From: JBDRMV01 sp043825615
GTDB lineage: Bacteria; CG03
Direction: 5' to 3'
Length of the DNA stretch: 64,000 nucleotides
Assembly (NCBI GenBank): GCA_043825615.1
Contig: JBDRRS010000012.1
Coordinates: 35,936 to 99,935 of the forward strand
The position numbers were made by a program, and so were the translations under genes. A model generated the notes under the pieces. The model saw nothing but the letters and a program-made list of their open reading frames with translations, made no database searches and was not told the DNA's origin. Shown here piece after piece: positions 27,747-34,784 of the stretch. Positions within the stretch are counted from its first letter, which is position 1, and the number at the start of each line of letters is the position of its first letter.

Positions 27747-28895
27747 TCATTCCTCGCTTCGGGAATTGAAAGAAACCCGGTGCTCCGTATAGCCGAAGCC
27801 CTTCTCCTTTGAAACTTTAATGCCTGCGCCGGCAGGCACGAGGCCTGTTGTTTTCATATCATAATCAATCATGATTTTAACAAGTTCCCCAAAAGAAACC
27901 CGAGGCTGCCAGCCGAGAACCTTTTTCGCCTTCGTTATATCCGCTTTAAGATTGTCAACCTCCGTCGGGCGAAAATATTTAGGGTCGATTTCAATTATGA
28001 CGTCTCCCGTTTTTAAAGTTTCCTCTCGGCCTTTTTCCAAACTTTTTATAATGCCCCGTTCTTTTTCGCCGGAACCCTTCCATTCAATCCCGATTCCGGC
28101 ATAGGCAAACGCCTTTTCCACAAACTCACGCACCGAATGGCTGTCTCCCGTGCCGAGGACAAAATCATCGGGTTTTCCCTGCTGAAGAATGCGCCACATC
28201 GCCTCGCAGTACTCGGGAGCAAAACCCCAGTCCCTTTTCGCGTCCATGTTGCCGAGGTAAAGTTTTTTCTGGCTTCCGGCAATGATATTGGCGACAGCGC
28301 GGGTAATTTTACGGGTTACGAACGTCTCGCCGCGGCGTGGACTCTCGTGGTTGAACAGAACTCCGTTGGAAGCAAAAATGCCGTAACCCTCCCTGTAATT
28401 TTTCACCAGCCAGTAAGCGTAGAGTTTTGCCGCTGCATAGGGACTTCGGGGCATAAAAGGCGAATTTTCATTTTGAGGAGGAGGAGAAGAACCGAACATT
28501 TCCGAAGAAGACGCCTGATAGAACCTCGTTTTTATGCCGCTCTTCCTCACCGCTTCCAGAATACGTGTCGTTCCCAGGGCGGTGACATTTCCCGTGTATT
28601 CGGGAATATCAAAACTCACTCTCACATGGCTCTGCGCGCCTAAATGGTAAATCTCATCCGGCTTTAAATTATAAACGATATTCGTTATCTGCTCCCCGTC
28701 GGACAAATCGCCGTAGTGCAGAAAAAACTTCGCGCCTTTCGTGTGGGGGTCAACGTAAATGTGGTCAATCCTCTGAGTGTTGAATGTGGATGCCCTTCTG
28801 ATAATTCCGTGCACCTCGTAACCTCCGGAAAGAAGAAATTCCGCCAGATAAGAACCGTCCTGGCCCGTAATCCCCGTAATCAATGCTTTTTTCAT
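27747..28895 (-). CDS. gmd: GDP-mannose 4,6-dehydratase
   Basis: A 382-residue SDR. ALITGITGQDGSYLAEFL binds NADP; LGAQSHVRVSFDIP, QASSSEMFGSS, SPYAAAKLYAYWLV (Y-x-x-x-K) and FNHESPRRGETFVTRKI are Gmd signatures. It converts GDP-mannose to GDP-4-keto-6-deoxymannose for Fcl. I use ATG at 28895, behind GAGAGG, rather than the in-frame GTG two codons earlier that overlaps this site. A dispersed repeat with a second AAGGAG lies just upstream (28908-28948). It is the first enzyme gene after the winged-helix regulator. Confidence 0.94.
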   Translation of the reverse strand: MKKALITGITGQDGSYLAEFLLSGGYEVHGIIRRASTFNTQRIDHIYVDPHTKGAKFFLHYGDLSDGEQITNIVYNLKPDEIYHLGAQSHVRVSFDIPEYTGNVTALGTTRILEAVRKSGIKTRFYQASSSEMFGSSPPPQNENSPFMPRSPYAAAKLYAYWLVKNYREGYGIFASNGVLFNHESPRRGETFVTRKITRAVANIIAGSQKKLYLGNMDAKRDWGFAPEYCEAMWRILQQGKPDDFVLGTGDSHSVREFVEKAFAYAGIGIEWKGSGEKERGIIKSLEKGREETLKTGDVIIEIDPKYFRPTEVDNLKADITKAKKVLGWQPRVSFGELVKIMIDYDMKTTGLVPAGAGIKVSKEKGFGYTEHRVSFNSRSEE

Positions 28896-28907
28896 TATCA
28901 CCTCTCT

Positions 28908-28948
28908 ATTCTTACTCCTTATCAGGGCGGTGGGAGGGTGGCGTCCAT
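28908..28948 (-). repeat. Dispersed ~40-bp repeat carrying a Shine-Dalgarno, copy A
   Basis: On the minus strand the copy runs ATGGACGCCACCC, a C-rich centre, then CCCTGATAAGGAGTAAGAAT. Related copies are at 30919-30970 and 31960-32041. All three lie exactly between genes of the glycan locus and carry AAGGAG. The copy supplies the last codons and TGA stop of the winged-helix gene and an extra ribosome-binding site ahead of gmd. Confidence 0.7.
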
Positions 28949-29437
28949 AATTATATCCATAACGGCAATTTTTTTCCCGCCCGAAACGATAAAATCCCCG
29001 CGGCCGCCGTTATTAATCCGTCTGATTCTTAACCCCTTCTGTTTCAGGTTCTTTACCGCTAACTCCGCAATATCCGAAAGCTCGCCGGCGCCTTCAATCG
29101 TAAAATTCCGTTCCCCGAGCAGAATACTTCTCTCGACTTCGCTTTTAATACTCTGCCTTATACACGATAATTCCTTTATGGTCTTTTGAGTATAATGATA
29201 GGTTTTTCTCATTTTTTCCGTAAACCCCCTCGGCGTAAGCATGTATTTAACTTTTCTCGCGTTCAGGCCCTGTATTTTTATATAACCCTTTCTGGATAGA
29301 CGGTGCAGACAAATGTTTATCAAACCCAGCGAAACTTTTAGTTTGCCGGCGAGCTCCCGCTGCGAAACACTGCCGGAACTCTCTACCGCCACGAGCAGAT
29401 TATACTCGTTTTCAGAAAGGTTACCCGCTTTGTTCAT
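28922..29437 (-). CDS. MarR-type winged-helix regulator of glycan locus
   Basis: A 171-residue protein. Residues ~8-72 form a winged helix-turn-helix (SVSQRELAGKLKVSLGLINI, recognition helix around 36-48, wing at YIKIQGL), as in the EPS-associated MarR-family regulators often encoded at the head of O-antigen or exopolysaccharide loci. The C-terminal ~70 residues (from GERNFTIEGAGELSDIAEL) form a small Rossmann-like alpha/beta segment, perhaps ligand-sensing. Start ATG at 29437 has no Shine-Dalgarno and lies only nine bases after a perfect -10 box, so the transcript should be nearly leaderless. An inverted repeat covers the start codon and may be its own operator. The last residues (DATLPPP) are encoded by a dispersed repeat. 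Confidence 0.82.
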   Translation of the reverse strand: MNKAGNLSENEYNLLVAVESSGSVSQRELAGKLKVSLGLINICLHRLSRKGYIKIQGLNARKVKYMLTPRGFTEKMRKTYHYTQKTIKELSCIRQSIKSEVERSILLGERNFTIEGAGELSDIAELAVKNLKQKGLRIRRINNGGRGDFIVSGGKKIAVMDIIMDATLPPP

Positions 29438-29447
29438 TTCTTGAACA
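29431..29447. promoter_or_regulatory. Inverted repeat across the regulator start codon, candidate operator
   Basis: tgttcatttcttgaaca is a perfect 6-5-6 inverted repeat. It begins at the last base of the -10 box, covers the expected transcription start and includes the ATG. A winged-helix dimer bound here would block the promoter, which suggests autoregulation of the regulator and of the whole downstream glycan operon. Confidence 0.55.
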
Positions 29448-29475
29448 TTATACAGCGATTATAAATTATTGTCAA
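29447..29475 (-). promoter_or_regulatory. Consensus sigma70 promoter of regulator-gmd-fcl-pse operon
   Basis: On the minus strand TTGACA (29475-29470) and TATAAT (29452-29447) are separated by exactly 17 bases, a perfect match to consensus. The expected start point falls near 29440, 3-4 bases before the ATG. From here to the left edge every gene is on the same strand with short gaps, so this may drive up to 28 kb. Confidence 0.85.
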
Positions 29476-29593
29476 GGGTTGAATCTTACGTTGCCGTTTC
29501 TACCCTGTAAGTTTAAAAACTTACGGGATCTACGCAAACTGCAAAGAAGTTTTTACGAAATTACAGCGAGTGGTTCGGTCGCGGCCGCAGATG

Positions 29594-29663
29594 TCCGCCT
29601 GAAGCGGATGCTGAAAACCGCCTTATGAGGGAAATGCCATATTGCCTGTCCGCCTCAGGTGGA
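29594..29663. repeat. Two copies of a 15-bp palindromic hairpin motif
   Basis: tccgcctgaagcgga (29594-29608) and tccgcctcaggtgga (29649-29663) lie in the 245-base gap between the regulator and the Wzz gene. The second form recurs exactly at 55426-55440, and a variant, tccgacgcaggcgga, is at 31993-32007. The same gap holds a GTAAGTTT/AAACTTAC hairpin near 29503-29527 that may help end Wzz transcripts, though no U-run follows it. Confidence 0.6.
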
Positions 29664-29682
29664 TAAAGCACCGTCCCCCCAC

Positions 29683-30918
29683 TTACGCCGGTAACCTGTG
29701 TTTCTCCGCAAATTCCGCAAAAAACGCTCCAAGAACTCCGAAAAATAAACCCGAAGCGGCGGCGAGCAAAATAATTTTTCTTTTATCCGGTGCAAAGGGG
29801 CTCCCGGGTAAACCTGCCAGAGAAATAATTTTAACGTCGCCGAGATTTGCCCTTGCCGCCAATTCGGCGTCCGTGAGTTTTGAAAACACCGCGTCATATC
29901 TCCTGCCGGCAAGACCCTTGTCCCTCTGGATTGCCGTTAACTCGGTTGACATTTTATCTATTTTATCTCCCATAGCCAGAACCTCTTTTTCCGTTGTTTC
30001 ATACCTTGACTGTATATAAGACAATTCCTTCGCTATGGTCTTAATCCGCACTTCCGTATCGGAGATATCCTTCTCCAGATTTTGATAAACCGGGTTTATA
30101 ATCTGCGATACCATTTTTTTATCCTTTAGATTTTTCCAGGCATCCTCGTTTTTTTCAACTTTTTGCCAGAGAGCATCGTCGCTCACCGCTTTCGCAATCG
30201 TTATAAAACGGACGTGGTTTTTTATTTCATCCTTCAAACTTTCCAGATTTGCATTCGACAATTTGAGATCGTCTTTTTTATTGATGATATTTTTTTCGTA
30301 GGAGCTCATTTTATCTTTTAAAATATTCAGAGTCGCCTTAAGTTGTTCGTAGCGGTTCTTCTGGTAAAATTTTTCGAGTTTTCTTTCATTGCTTTCCAAT
30401 GACTCTCTGGACTCTTTATATTCTCCGTAAAGGAAATCCTTTGAGGAACGGGTTTCCACCGAAACAATACCGCGGCTTAATTCCAAATATGTTTCCGTCC
30501 ATACGTTGCAAATATCCTGAGCATTTTGCGGGATACCGGACAGCACATACAAATCGATCAGAGAAGTGCCTTTTGAGATTTCTATATTAAATTCTGCGCC
30601 TTCTAATTTACTTTCATCCAGTTTATCCTTTACCTTGCTCATAATTGCATCGGACATCAAAAGTTTCTCGTGGGTTGCCAGCGAAATAACCGATTTTTCC
30701 ATTTTTCCCGGCAGGGAAAGAGAAGGATCCAAAGGGGTTTTAATAAATTCGATTTTTGACGGCGTTATCATTATCGTCGAGACAGCTCTATACATTTTCC
30801 TTTTAAAAGCGGAAATAGAAATCCCCGCTATAAAAAAAATGGCAAACACCGCCCCTATAAAAATTCTTCTCTTCCACAAAACCATCAAAATCTGTTCCAA
30901 ATCAATTTCTTCTTCCAT
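29683..30918 (-). CDS. Wzz/GumC-like chain-length determinant protein
   Basis: A 411-residue inner-membrane protein of the polysaccharide co-polymerase family. One N-terminal helix (IFIGAVFAIFFIAGISISAF, ~19-38) and one C-terminal helix (IILLAAASGLFFGVLGAFFA) flank a long periplasmic, coiled-coil-rich domain (residues ~165-350). It controls polymer length with Wzy. No tyrosine-kinase domain is fused. Its ribosome-binding site, AAGGAG, lies in a dispersed repeat (30919-30970). It is the last gene of the trpC-ugd-epimerase unit. Confidence 0.88.
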   Translation of the reverse strand: MEEEIDLEQILMVLWKRRIFIGAVFAIFFIAGISISAFKRKMYRAVSTIMITPSKIEFIKTPLDPSLSLPGKMEKSVISLATHEKLLMSDAIMSKVKDKLDESKLEGAEFNIEISKGTSLIDLYVLSGIPQNAQDICNVWTETYLELSRGIVSVETRSSKDFLYGEYKESRESLESNERKLEKFYQKNRYEQLKATLNILKDKMSSYEKNIINKKDDLKLSNANLESLKDEIKNHVRFITIAKAVSDDALWQKVEKNEDAWKNLKDKKMVSQIINPVYQNLEKDISDTEVRIKTIAKELSYIQSRYETTEKEVLAMGDKIDKMSTELTAIQRDKGLAGRRYDAVFSKLTDAELAARANLGDVKIISLAGLPGSPFAPDKRKIILLAAASGLFFGVLGAFFAEFAEKHRLPA

Positions 30919-30970
30919 TCTTTCTCCTTATCAGGGTGGTTGGGCGGGTGGCATCCATTCTTACTCCTTA
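30919..30970 (-). repeat. Dispersed repeat carrying Shine-Dalgarno, copy B
   Basis: On the minus strand it reads TAAGGAGTAAGAATGGATGCC at its start and TAAGGAGAAAGAATGG at its end, so the copy is flanked by a near-perfect direct repeat of 16 bases. The second half supplies the ribosome-binding site and ATG of the Wzz gene; the first half overlaps the end of the epimerase gene. Confidence 0.7.
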
Positions 30971-32043
30971 ATGGGGACGGTTCCTATTACACCGTTCCCC
31001 GGTGTTTTAATGGGAACCGTCCCCATTATTCTTTTACTCCTGAAATATTTTATCGTTTTTTTTAAACCCTCTTCAAGCGGAACCCTCGGCTCCCACTTCA
31101 ATATTTTTTTCGCACGGCTTATGTCGGGGCACCTGACCTTCGGGTCGTCGACGGGAAGTTTCTTAAAAGAAATTTTGCTCTTGCTTTTCGTAATTTTTAG
31201 AACCTGACCGGCAAAGTCAATTATTTTTTTCTCATCGGGGTTTCCTATATTGACCGGCTCCGATTCCCCTCTTTTGAAAAGACGGAAAATTCCCTCAATC
31301 ATATCATCAATGTAACAGAAACTCCTTGTCTGTGAGCCGGCGCCGAAAACCGTAAGCGGTTTTTCCTGAAGCGCTTGGTTTATAAATGCCGGAACGACAC
31401 GCCCGTCATCGGGTCTCATCCCGGGCCCGTATGTATTGAAAATTCTGGCAATCCTGACATCAACGCCGTGCGCATAATGGTAAGCCATCGTGAGCGCTTC
31501 GGCAAATCTTTTTGACTCGTCATAAACGCCTCTCGGACCGATGCAGTTGACGTTGCCCCAATATTCTTCTTTCTGCGGCTTTTCAAGAGGGTCCCCGTAA
31601 ATCTCCGAAGTCGATGCGAGAAGGAAAACCGCTTTCTTCTGCTTGGCGAAGCCGAGCGCCTTGTGCGTCCCGAGGGAGCCGACCTTCAGCGTCTGTATGG
31701 GAAATTTCAGGTAGTCAACGGGAGATGCGCAGGACGCCAGATGCAGAACACCCGACACCTCGCCGTCCGCATAAATATAATTCGTCACGTCGTATTTAAA
31801 AAAACCGAACTTTCCGTTGCCGAATAAATGAGAAATATTATTGAGATTGCCGGTTATAAGGTTATCCATACAAATAACTTCGTAACCTTCCTTCAGAAAT
31901 CTTTCACAAAGATGCGAACCTATAAACCCCGCCCCGCCCGTAATAACAACCCTCCCGGTCTTACTCCTTGACAGAGCGGCGGGGCGTCTTCGTCCGACGC
32001 AGGCGGAAGGCTTGCCCCATTGGGGGTGGCGTCTGTTCTGCAT
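30961..32043 (-). CDS. UDP-glucuronate decarboxylase-like NAD-dependent epimerase
   Basis: A 360-residue extended SDR. The conserved fold starts only at residue 31 (RVVITGGAGFIGSHL); HLASCASPVDYLKFP, LLASTSEIYGDP, YDESKRFAEAL (Y-x-x-x-K), FNTYGPGMRPDDGRVVP and TRSFCYIDDMIEG are UXS signatures, so it probably converts UDP-glucuronate from Ugd to UDP-xylose. The first 30 residues are encoded by a dispersed repeat, and the last ~25 (with two GTVPI copies) by an inverted repeat. No start codon exists at the expected position next to RVVITGG; the ATG at 32043, coupled to the ugd stop (TAATG), seems to be used. Confidence 0.87.
   Translation of the reverse strand: MQNRRHPQWGKPSACVGRRRPAALSRSKTGRVVITGGAGFIGSHLCERFLKEGYEVICMDNLITGNLNNISHLFGNGKFGFFKYDVTNYIYADGEVSGVLHLASCASPVDYLKFPIQTLKVGSLGTHKALGFAKQKKAVFLLASTSEIYGDPLEKPQKEEYWGNVNCIGPRGVYDESKRFAEALTMAYHYAHGVDVRIARIFNTYGPGMRPDDGRVVPAFINQALQEKPLTVFGAGSQTRSFCYIDDMIEGIFRLFKRGESEPVNIGNPDEKKIIDFAGQVLKITKSKSKISFKKLPVDDPKVRCPDISRAKKILKWEPRVPLEEGLKKTIKYFRSKRIMGTVPIKTPGNGVIGTVPIKE
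30973..31024. repeat. Inverted repeat GGGGACGGTTCC / GGAACCGTCCCC
   Basis: Twelve-base arms at 30973-30984 and 31013-31024 pair perfectly around a loop holding a smaller ACACCG/CGGTGT hairpin. It encodes the C-terminal tail of the epimerase with the repeated peptide GTVPI. A single arm recurs at 55474-55485. It could act as a transcription attenuator before the Wzz gene. Confidence 0.75.
31960..32041 (-). repeat. Dispersed repeat copy C with inserted hairpins, in frame
   Basis: It shares ACGCCACCC at one end and CTGTCAAGGAGTAAGA at the other with copies A and B, but about 35 bases with gcgtc/gacgc and tccgacgcaggcgga hairpins are inserted. The stop seen in copies A and B (CTGA) is CTGT here, so the frame stays open into the epimerase. 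Confidence 0.65.
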
Positions 32044-33380
32044 TATCGTCCGATTCCTCTGTAAATAAATCCCGCCTTCTTCATTTTTTCCTTATCATAA
32101 AGATTCCTGCCGTCTATGAGAGCGGGAACTTTCATAAGTGTTTTTACTTTTTTCATATCCGCTTTTGCAAACATTTCCCATTCCGTAAGAAGCAGGAGAG
32201 CATCGGCGCCTTTTACCGCGGCATACGGGGAAGATGCGTATTTGAGTTTTTTTGCGCCTTGAAAAATCTTCTTGAAACCCGGCATCGCCACGGGGTCGTA
32301 AACGCAGACATTCGCATTGGACGAAAGCAGTTCCCTCACAATATCAATTGCGGGAGCGTTTCTCAAATCGTCCGTGTCCGGCTTGAAGGCAAGACCCCAG
32401 ACGGCAATTTTCTTCCCCTCTATGTTCCAGATTATTTCCTTCAGCTTTTCGATAACAACAAGCCGCTGCCGTTCGTTTATGCGGTAAACTTCCTTGAGCA
32501 TATTCAGTTCGATCCCAGCGGATTTGGCCATGTGTATGAAAGCGAGAACATCCTTCGGAAAACACGAGCCGCCGAATCCGATTCCGGCGTCAAGGAACTG
32601 AGCGCCGATTCTTTTATCCAGGCCCATGGCCCTGGAAACATCCTTTATGTCAGCGCCAAGCCGCTCCGCCACATTCGCAACCGCATTTATAAAGGAAATT
32701 TTTGCCGCCAGAAAAGAATTGGATGCGTGCTTTATGAGCTCCGAGGTCTCGATATTCGTCACGATAAACGGCGCTTTTATCGGCCTGTATATTCTGCGCA
32801 TCAGCGCCTCGGCTTTTTTGCTTTCAACCCCTACCACTATCCTGTCGGGTTTCAGAAAATCCCCTATGGCTTTTCCCTCCCTGAGAAACTCGGGATTTGA
32901 AACCACGTCAAAAGGCAGATTTTTCCTGTTGTAAATTTTTACCGTCTGCTTGATTTTCCTGCCCGTCCGGGCGGGAACGGTCGACTTCTCAACAATCACC
33001 TTATAGCCGTTCATTGAAACAGCCACTTCCCGCGAAACCGCCTCCACAAACTGAAGGTCGCAGGAGCCGTCGGCGCGGGGCGGTGTATTCACGGCAATAA
33101 AAATCGCCTCGGACGACGGCACTGACTTTTTAACGGAATCCGAAAACGAAAGACGCCCGTTCTTAATATTTTTCTTAAGTAGCTGCTCGAGCCCCGGTTC
33201 ATAAATAGGCGTTATGCCCTTTTTGAGCTTTTTGATTTTTTCCCTGTTGTTGTCAACGCATATCACTTTGTGCCCTATTTCCGCAAAGCAGACGCCGCTG
33301 ACGAGACCGACATAACCCGACCCCACAATCGAAATTCTCACCCCGCCGTTTTTACTTCTAATTTTTTCTTCGTTCTTCAT
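32043..33380 (-). CDS. ugd: UDP-glucose 6-dehydrogenase
   Basis: A 445-residue NAD-dependent dehydrogenase. ISIVGSGYVGLVSG (17-30) binds NAD; NPEFLREGKAIGDF and the catalytic cysteine C273 in GFGGSCFPKD are diagnostic; AFKPDTDDLRNAPA marks the C-terminal UDP-binding domain. It oxidises UDP-glucose to UDP-glucuronate, the substrate of the decarboxylase-like epimerase that follows. ATG at 33380 is two bases after the trpC stop; a GTG thirteen codons later (GGGGTGAGA) is possible. The stop couples to the epimerase start. Confidence 0.95.
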   Translation of the reverse strand: MKNEEKIRSKNGGVRISIVGSGYVGLVSGVCFAEIGHKVICVDNNREKIKKLKKGITPIYEPGLEQLLKKNIKNGRLSFSDSVKKSVPSSEAIFIAVNTPPRADGSCDLQFVEAVSREVAVSMNGYKVIVEKSTVPARTGRKIKQTVKIYNRKNLPFDVVSNPEFLREGKAIGDFLKPDRIVVGVESKKAEALMRRIYRPIKAPFIVTNIETSELIKHASNSFLAAKISFINAVANVAERLGADIKDVSRAMGLDKRIGAQFLDAGIGFGGSCFPKDVLAFIHMAKSAGIELNMLKEVYRINERQRLVVIEKLKEIIWNIEGKKIAVWGLAFKPDTDDLRNAPAIDIVRELLSSNANVCVYDPVAMPGFKKIFQGAKKLKYASSPYAAVKGADALLLLTEWEMFAKADMKKVKTLMKVPALIDGRNLYDKEKMKKAGFIYRGIGR

Positions 33381-33382
33381 TT

Positions 33383-34159
33383 TTAATTTTCCAAGAGCCC
33401 CCGTATAAAAACAAATTTATTCCCGCTTTTAAGAATACTCGTCCCCACCAGAAATGAATTAAAGCCTAAATTTCTCATTTCGTCAATATCCTTTCTGTTT
33501 TTCATCCCGCTTTCGCAGACGAGAACCTTCGCTTTTACCTTTTTCGCAAGTTCCCCCGCTTTACTCTTGTTTATTTTACCCGTCGCCAGGTCCCTCGTAT
33601 TTATTCCGAGAAGGGAAATCCGCAAGCCGTTTAATTTAGCGATGTCCTTCATGCCGTATATTTCAACCAGCGGCGTCATACCAAGTTTAACCGTCAGGTT
33701 GAAGAGTTCGGCGAGTTTTTTCTTTCCTAATATCCTCGCAATCAGAAGAACCGCATCCGCGCGGAAATAGCGGGATTCGTATATCTGGTACTCCGAAAAA
33801 ATAAAGTCCTTTCTCAAAACGGGCAATCCCGTTCTTTCCTTCACCTTCAAAATATCATCCGGGCTGCCTCCGAAATGATTCTCCTCGGTGAGAACCGATA
33901 TTGCGGAAACCCCCGCTCTTTTGTAAATTCCGGCAAGTATTGCGGGACTGAACCTTTTAAGAATCGTCCCCTGCGTAGGCGAAGATTTTTTAATCTCCCC
34001 TATTACCGAGTACGGCTTTTTTGAAACCGCGCACTCAAAATCAAGAGGCGGCTGGATTTTTTTCAACTTCGATTTAATGGCGGAAAGGGACAGCCGCTTT
34101 TGCGAGGCAGCCAGCGAAATTTTCCTGCTTTTCACAATCGTATCCAGTATGTTTCCCAT
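33383..34159 (-). CDS. trpC: Indole-3-glycerol-phosphate synthase
   Basis: A 258-residue TIM barrel. VIGEIKKSSPTQG (E55, K57), VLTEENHFGGS, VLRKDFIFSEYQI (K117), GINTRDL and VCESGM are the TrpC motifs in order. It closes the indole ring from carboxyphenylamino-deoxyribulose-phosphate in tryptophan synthesis. No other trp gene is in the window, so it is an isolated copy, here leading the ugd-epimerase-wzz unit by a two-base gap. Its ATG at 34159 has no Shine-Dalgarno and a -10-like TAACAT ends seven bases before it, so its mRNA may be leaderless. Confidence 0.95.
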   Translation of the reverse strand: MGNILDTIVKSRKISLAASQKRLSLSAIKSKLKKIQPPLDFECAVSKKPYSVIGEIKKSSPTQGTILKRFSPAILAGIYKRAGVSAISVLTEENHFGGSPDDILKVKERTGLPVLRKDFIFSEYQIYESRYFRADAVLLIARILGKKKLAELFNLTVKLGMTPLVEIYGMKDIAKLNGLRISLLGINTRDLATGKINKSKAGELAKKVKAKVLVCESGMKNRKDIDEMRNLGFNSFLVGTSILKSGNKFVFIRGLLEN

Positions 34160-34166
34160 ATTTTAG

Positions 34167-34195
34167 ATGTTATTAAATGTCCTCTCAAAAATCAA
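34167..34195 (-). promoter_or_regulatory. Likely trpC promoter (leaderless spacing)
   Basis: Minus strand TTGATT (34195-34190), 17-base spacer, TAACAT (34172-34167): four of six matches in each box. The ATG at 34159 begins eight bases after the -10 box, where transcription would start. No ribosome-binding site is seen. Confidence 0.5.
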
Positions 34196-34209
34196 GCGGC
34201 CGGGCTGCA

Positions 34210-34238
34210 TTGACGAAAAGGCCGGAAAAAATTATTAT
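34210..34238 (+). promoter_or_regulatory. Nudix gene promoter (leaderless spacing)
   Basis: Plus strand TTGACG (34210-34215), 17-base spacer, TATTAT (34233-34238): five of six matches in each box. Six bases separate the -10 box from the ATG at 34245, so transcription should start at the start codon itself. No Shine-Dalgarno is present. Confidence 0.7.
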
Positions 34239-34244
34239 TAGCGC

Positions 34245-34784
34245 ATGCTTAAAAGAGAAAAAACTATCGGGAAAGTCCGGATTTACAAAGGGTCGGCGGT
34301 TGATTTTTACGCCGATAAAGTAAGAATACAGAACGGAAAAACGGCGGTCAGAGAATACACTGCGCATGGCGGAGCAGCCGCGGCGATACCTTTTCTGCCC
34401 GGCAACAGAATCATTCTGATTGAACAGTACCGCTATCCCGTAAAGAAATTTATGCTTGAAATTCCGGCCGGTAAGATTTTTAAAGGGGAAAATGCTCTCC
34501 AATGCATAAAAAGGGAACTCGCCGAAGAAACCGGTTTCAGCGCGGGGAAATTCATTCATCTGATTTCCTTTTATCCCACCTGCGCGTTTTCAACGGAGAA
34601 AATAGACATTTTCGCCGCATACGACCTGAAAAAATCAACCGCAAAGCCCGACGAGGATGAATTCATAAAAATAAAAATCCTGAATTACGAAGAAGCGGTT
34701 GCGAAAGTTAAAACAAATAAAATAACCGATTCAAAAACGATTATCGCCCTGCTCACGGCTCGATGTGCGAAAGAATTCCGGTGA
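34245..34784 (+). CDS. ADP-ribose pyrophosphatase-like Nudix hydrolase
   Basis: A 179-residue Nudix protein. The Nudix box is complete: G76-x5-E82-x7-R90-E91-L92-x-E94-E95-x-G97-F98 (GKIFKGENALQCIKRELAEE). LIEQYRYPVKKFMLEIPAG before the box is characteristic of the NudF/ADP-ribose pyrophosphatase branch, which cleaves ADP-ribose or related nucleotide sugars. It is the only plus-strand gene in the left two thirds of the window. Its 3' end overlaps the convergent PorV-like gene by 32 bases. It is divergent from trpC with an 85-base shared promoter region. Confidence 0.9.
   Translation: MLKREKTIGKVRIYKGSAVDFYADKVRIQNGKTAVREYTAHGGAAAAIPFLPGNRIILIEQYRYPVKKFMLEIPAGKIFKGENALQCIKRELAEETGFSAGKFIHLISFYPTCAFSTEKIDIFAAYDLKKSTAKPDEDEFIKIKILNYEEAVAKVKTNKITDSKTIIALLTARCAKEFR

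Noticed and set aside
27821..27838. Palindrome tgcctgc-gccg-gcaggca near the gmd 3' end
   Set aside because: It encodes a GLVPAGAGIK segment that resembles the normal C-terminus of many Gmd proteins, so an inserted repeat is not needed.
28137..28643. A 168-codon plus-strand frame inside gmd
   Set aside because: Antisense to a gene with complete Gmd motifs; no ribosome-binding site or family pattern.
29503..29527. Hairpin GTAAGTTT/AAACTTAC as a strong terminator for the Wzz gene
   Set aside because: The T's are in the loop and no U-run follows on the minus strand, so I do not call it a terminator.
32960..32985. GC-rich hairpin in ugd (cccgtccgggcggg)
   Set aside because: It encodes the conserved VEKSTVPARTG segment of UDP-sugar dehydrogenases; coding constraint explains it.
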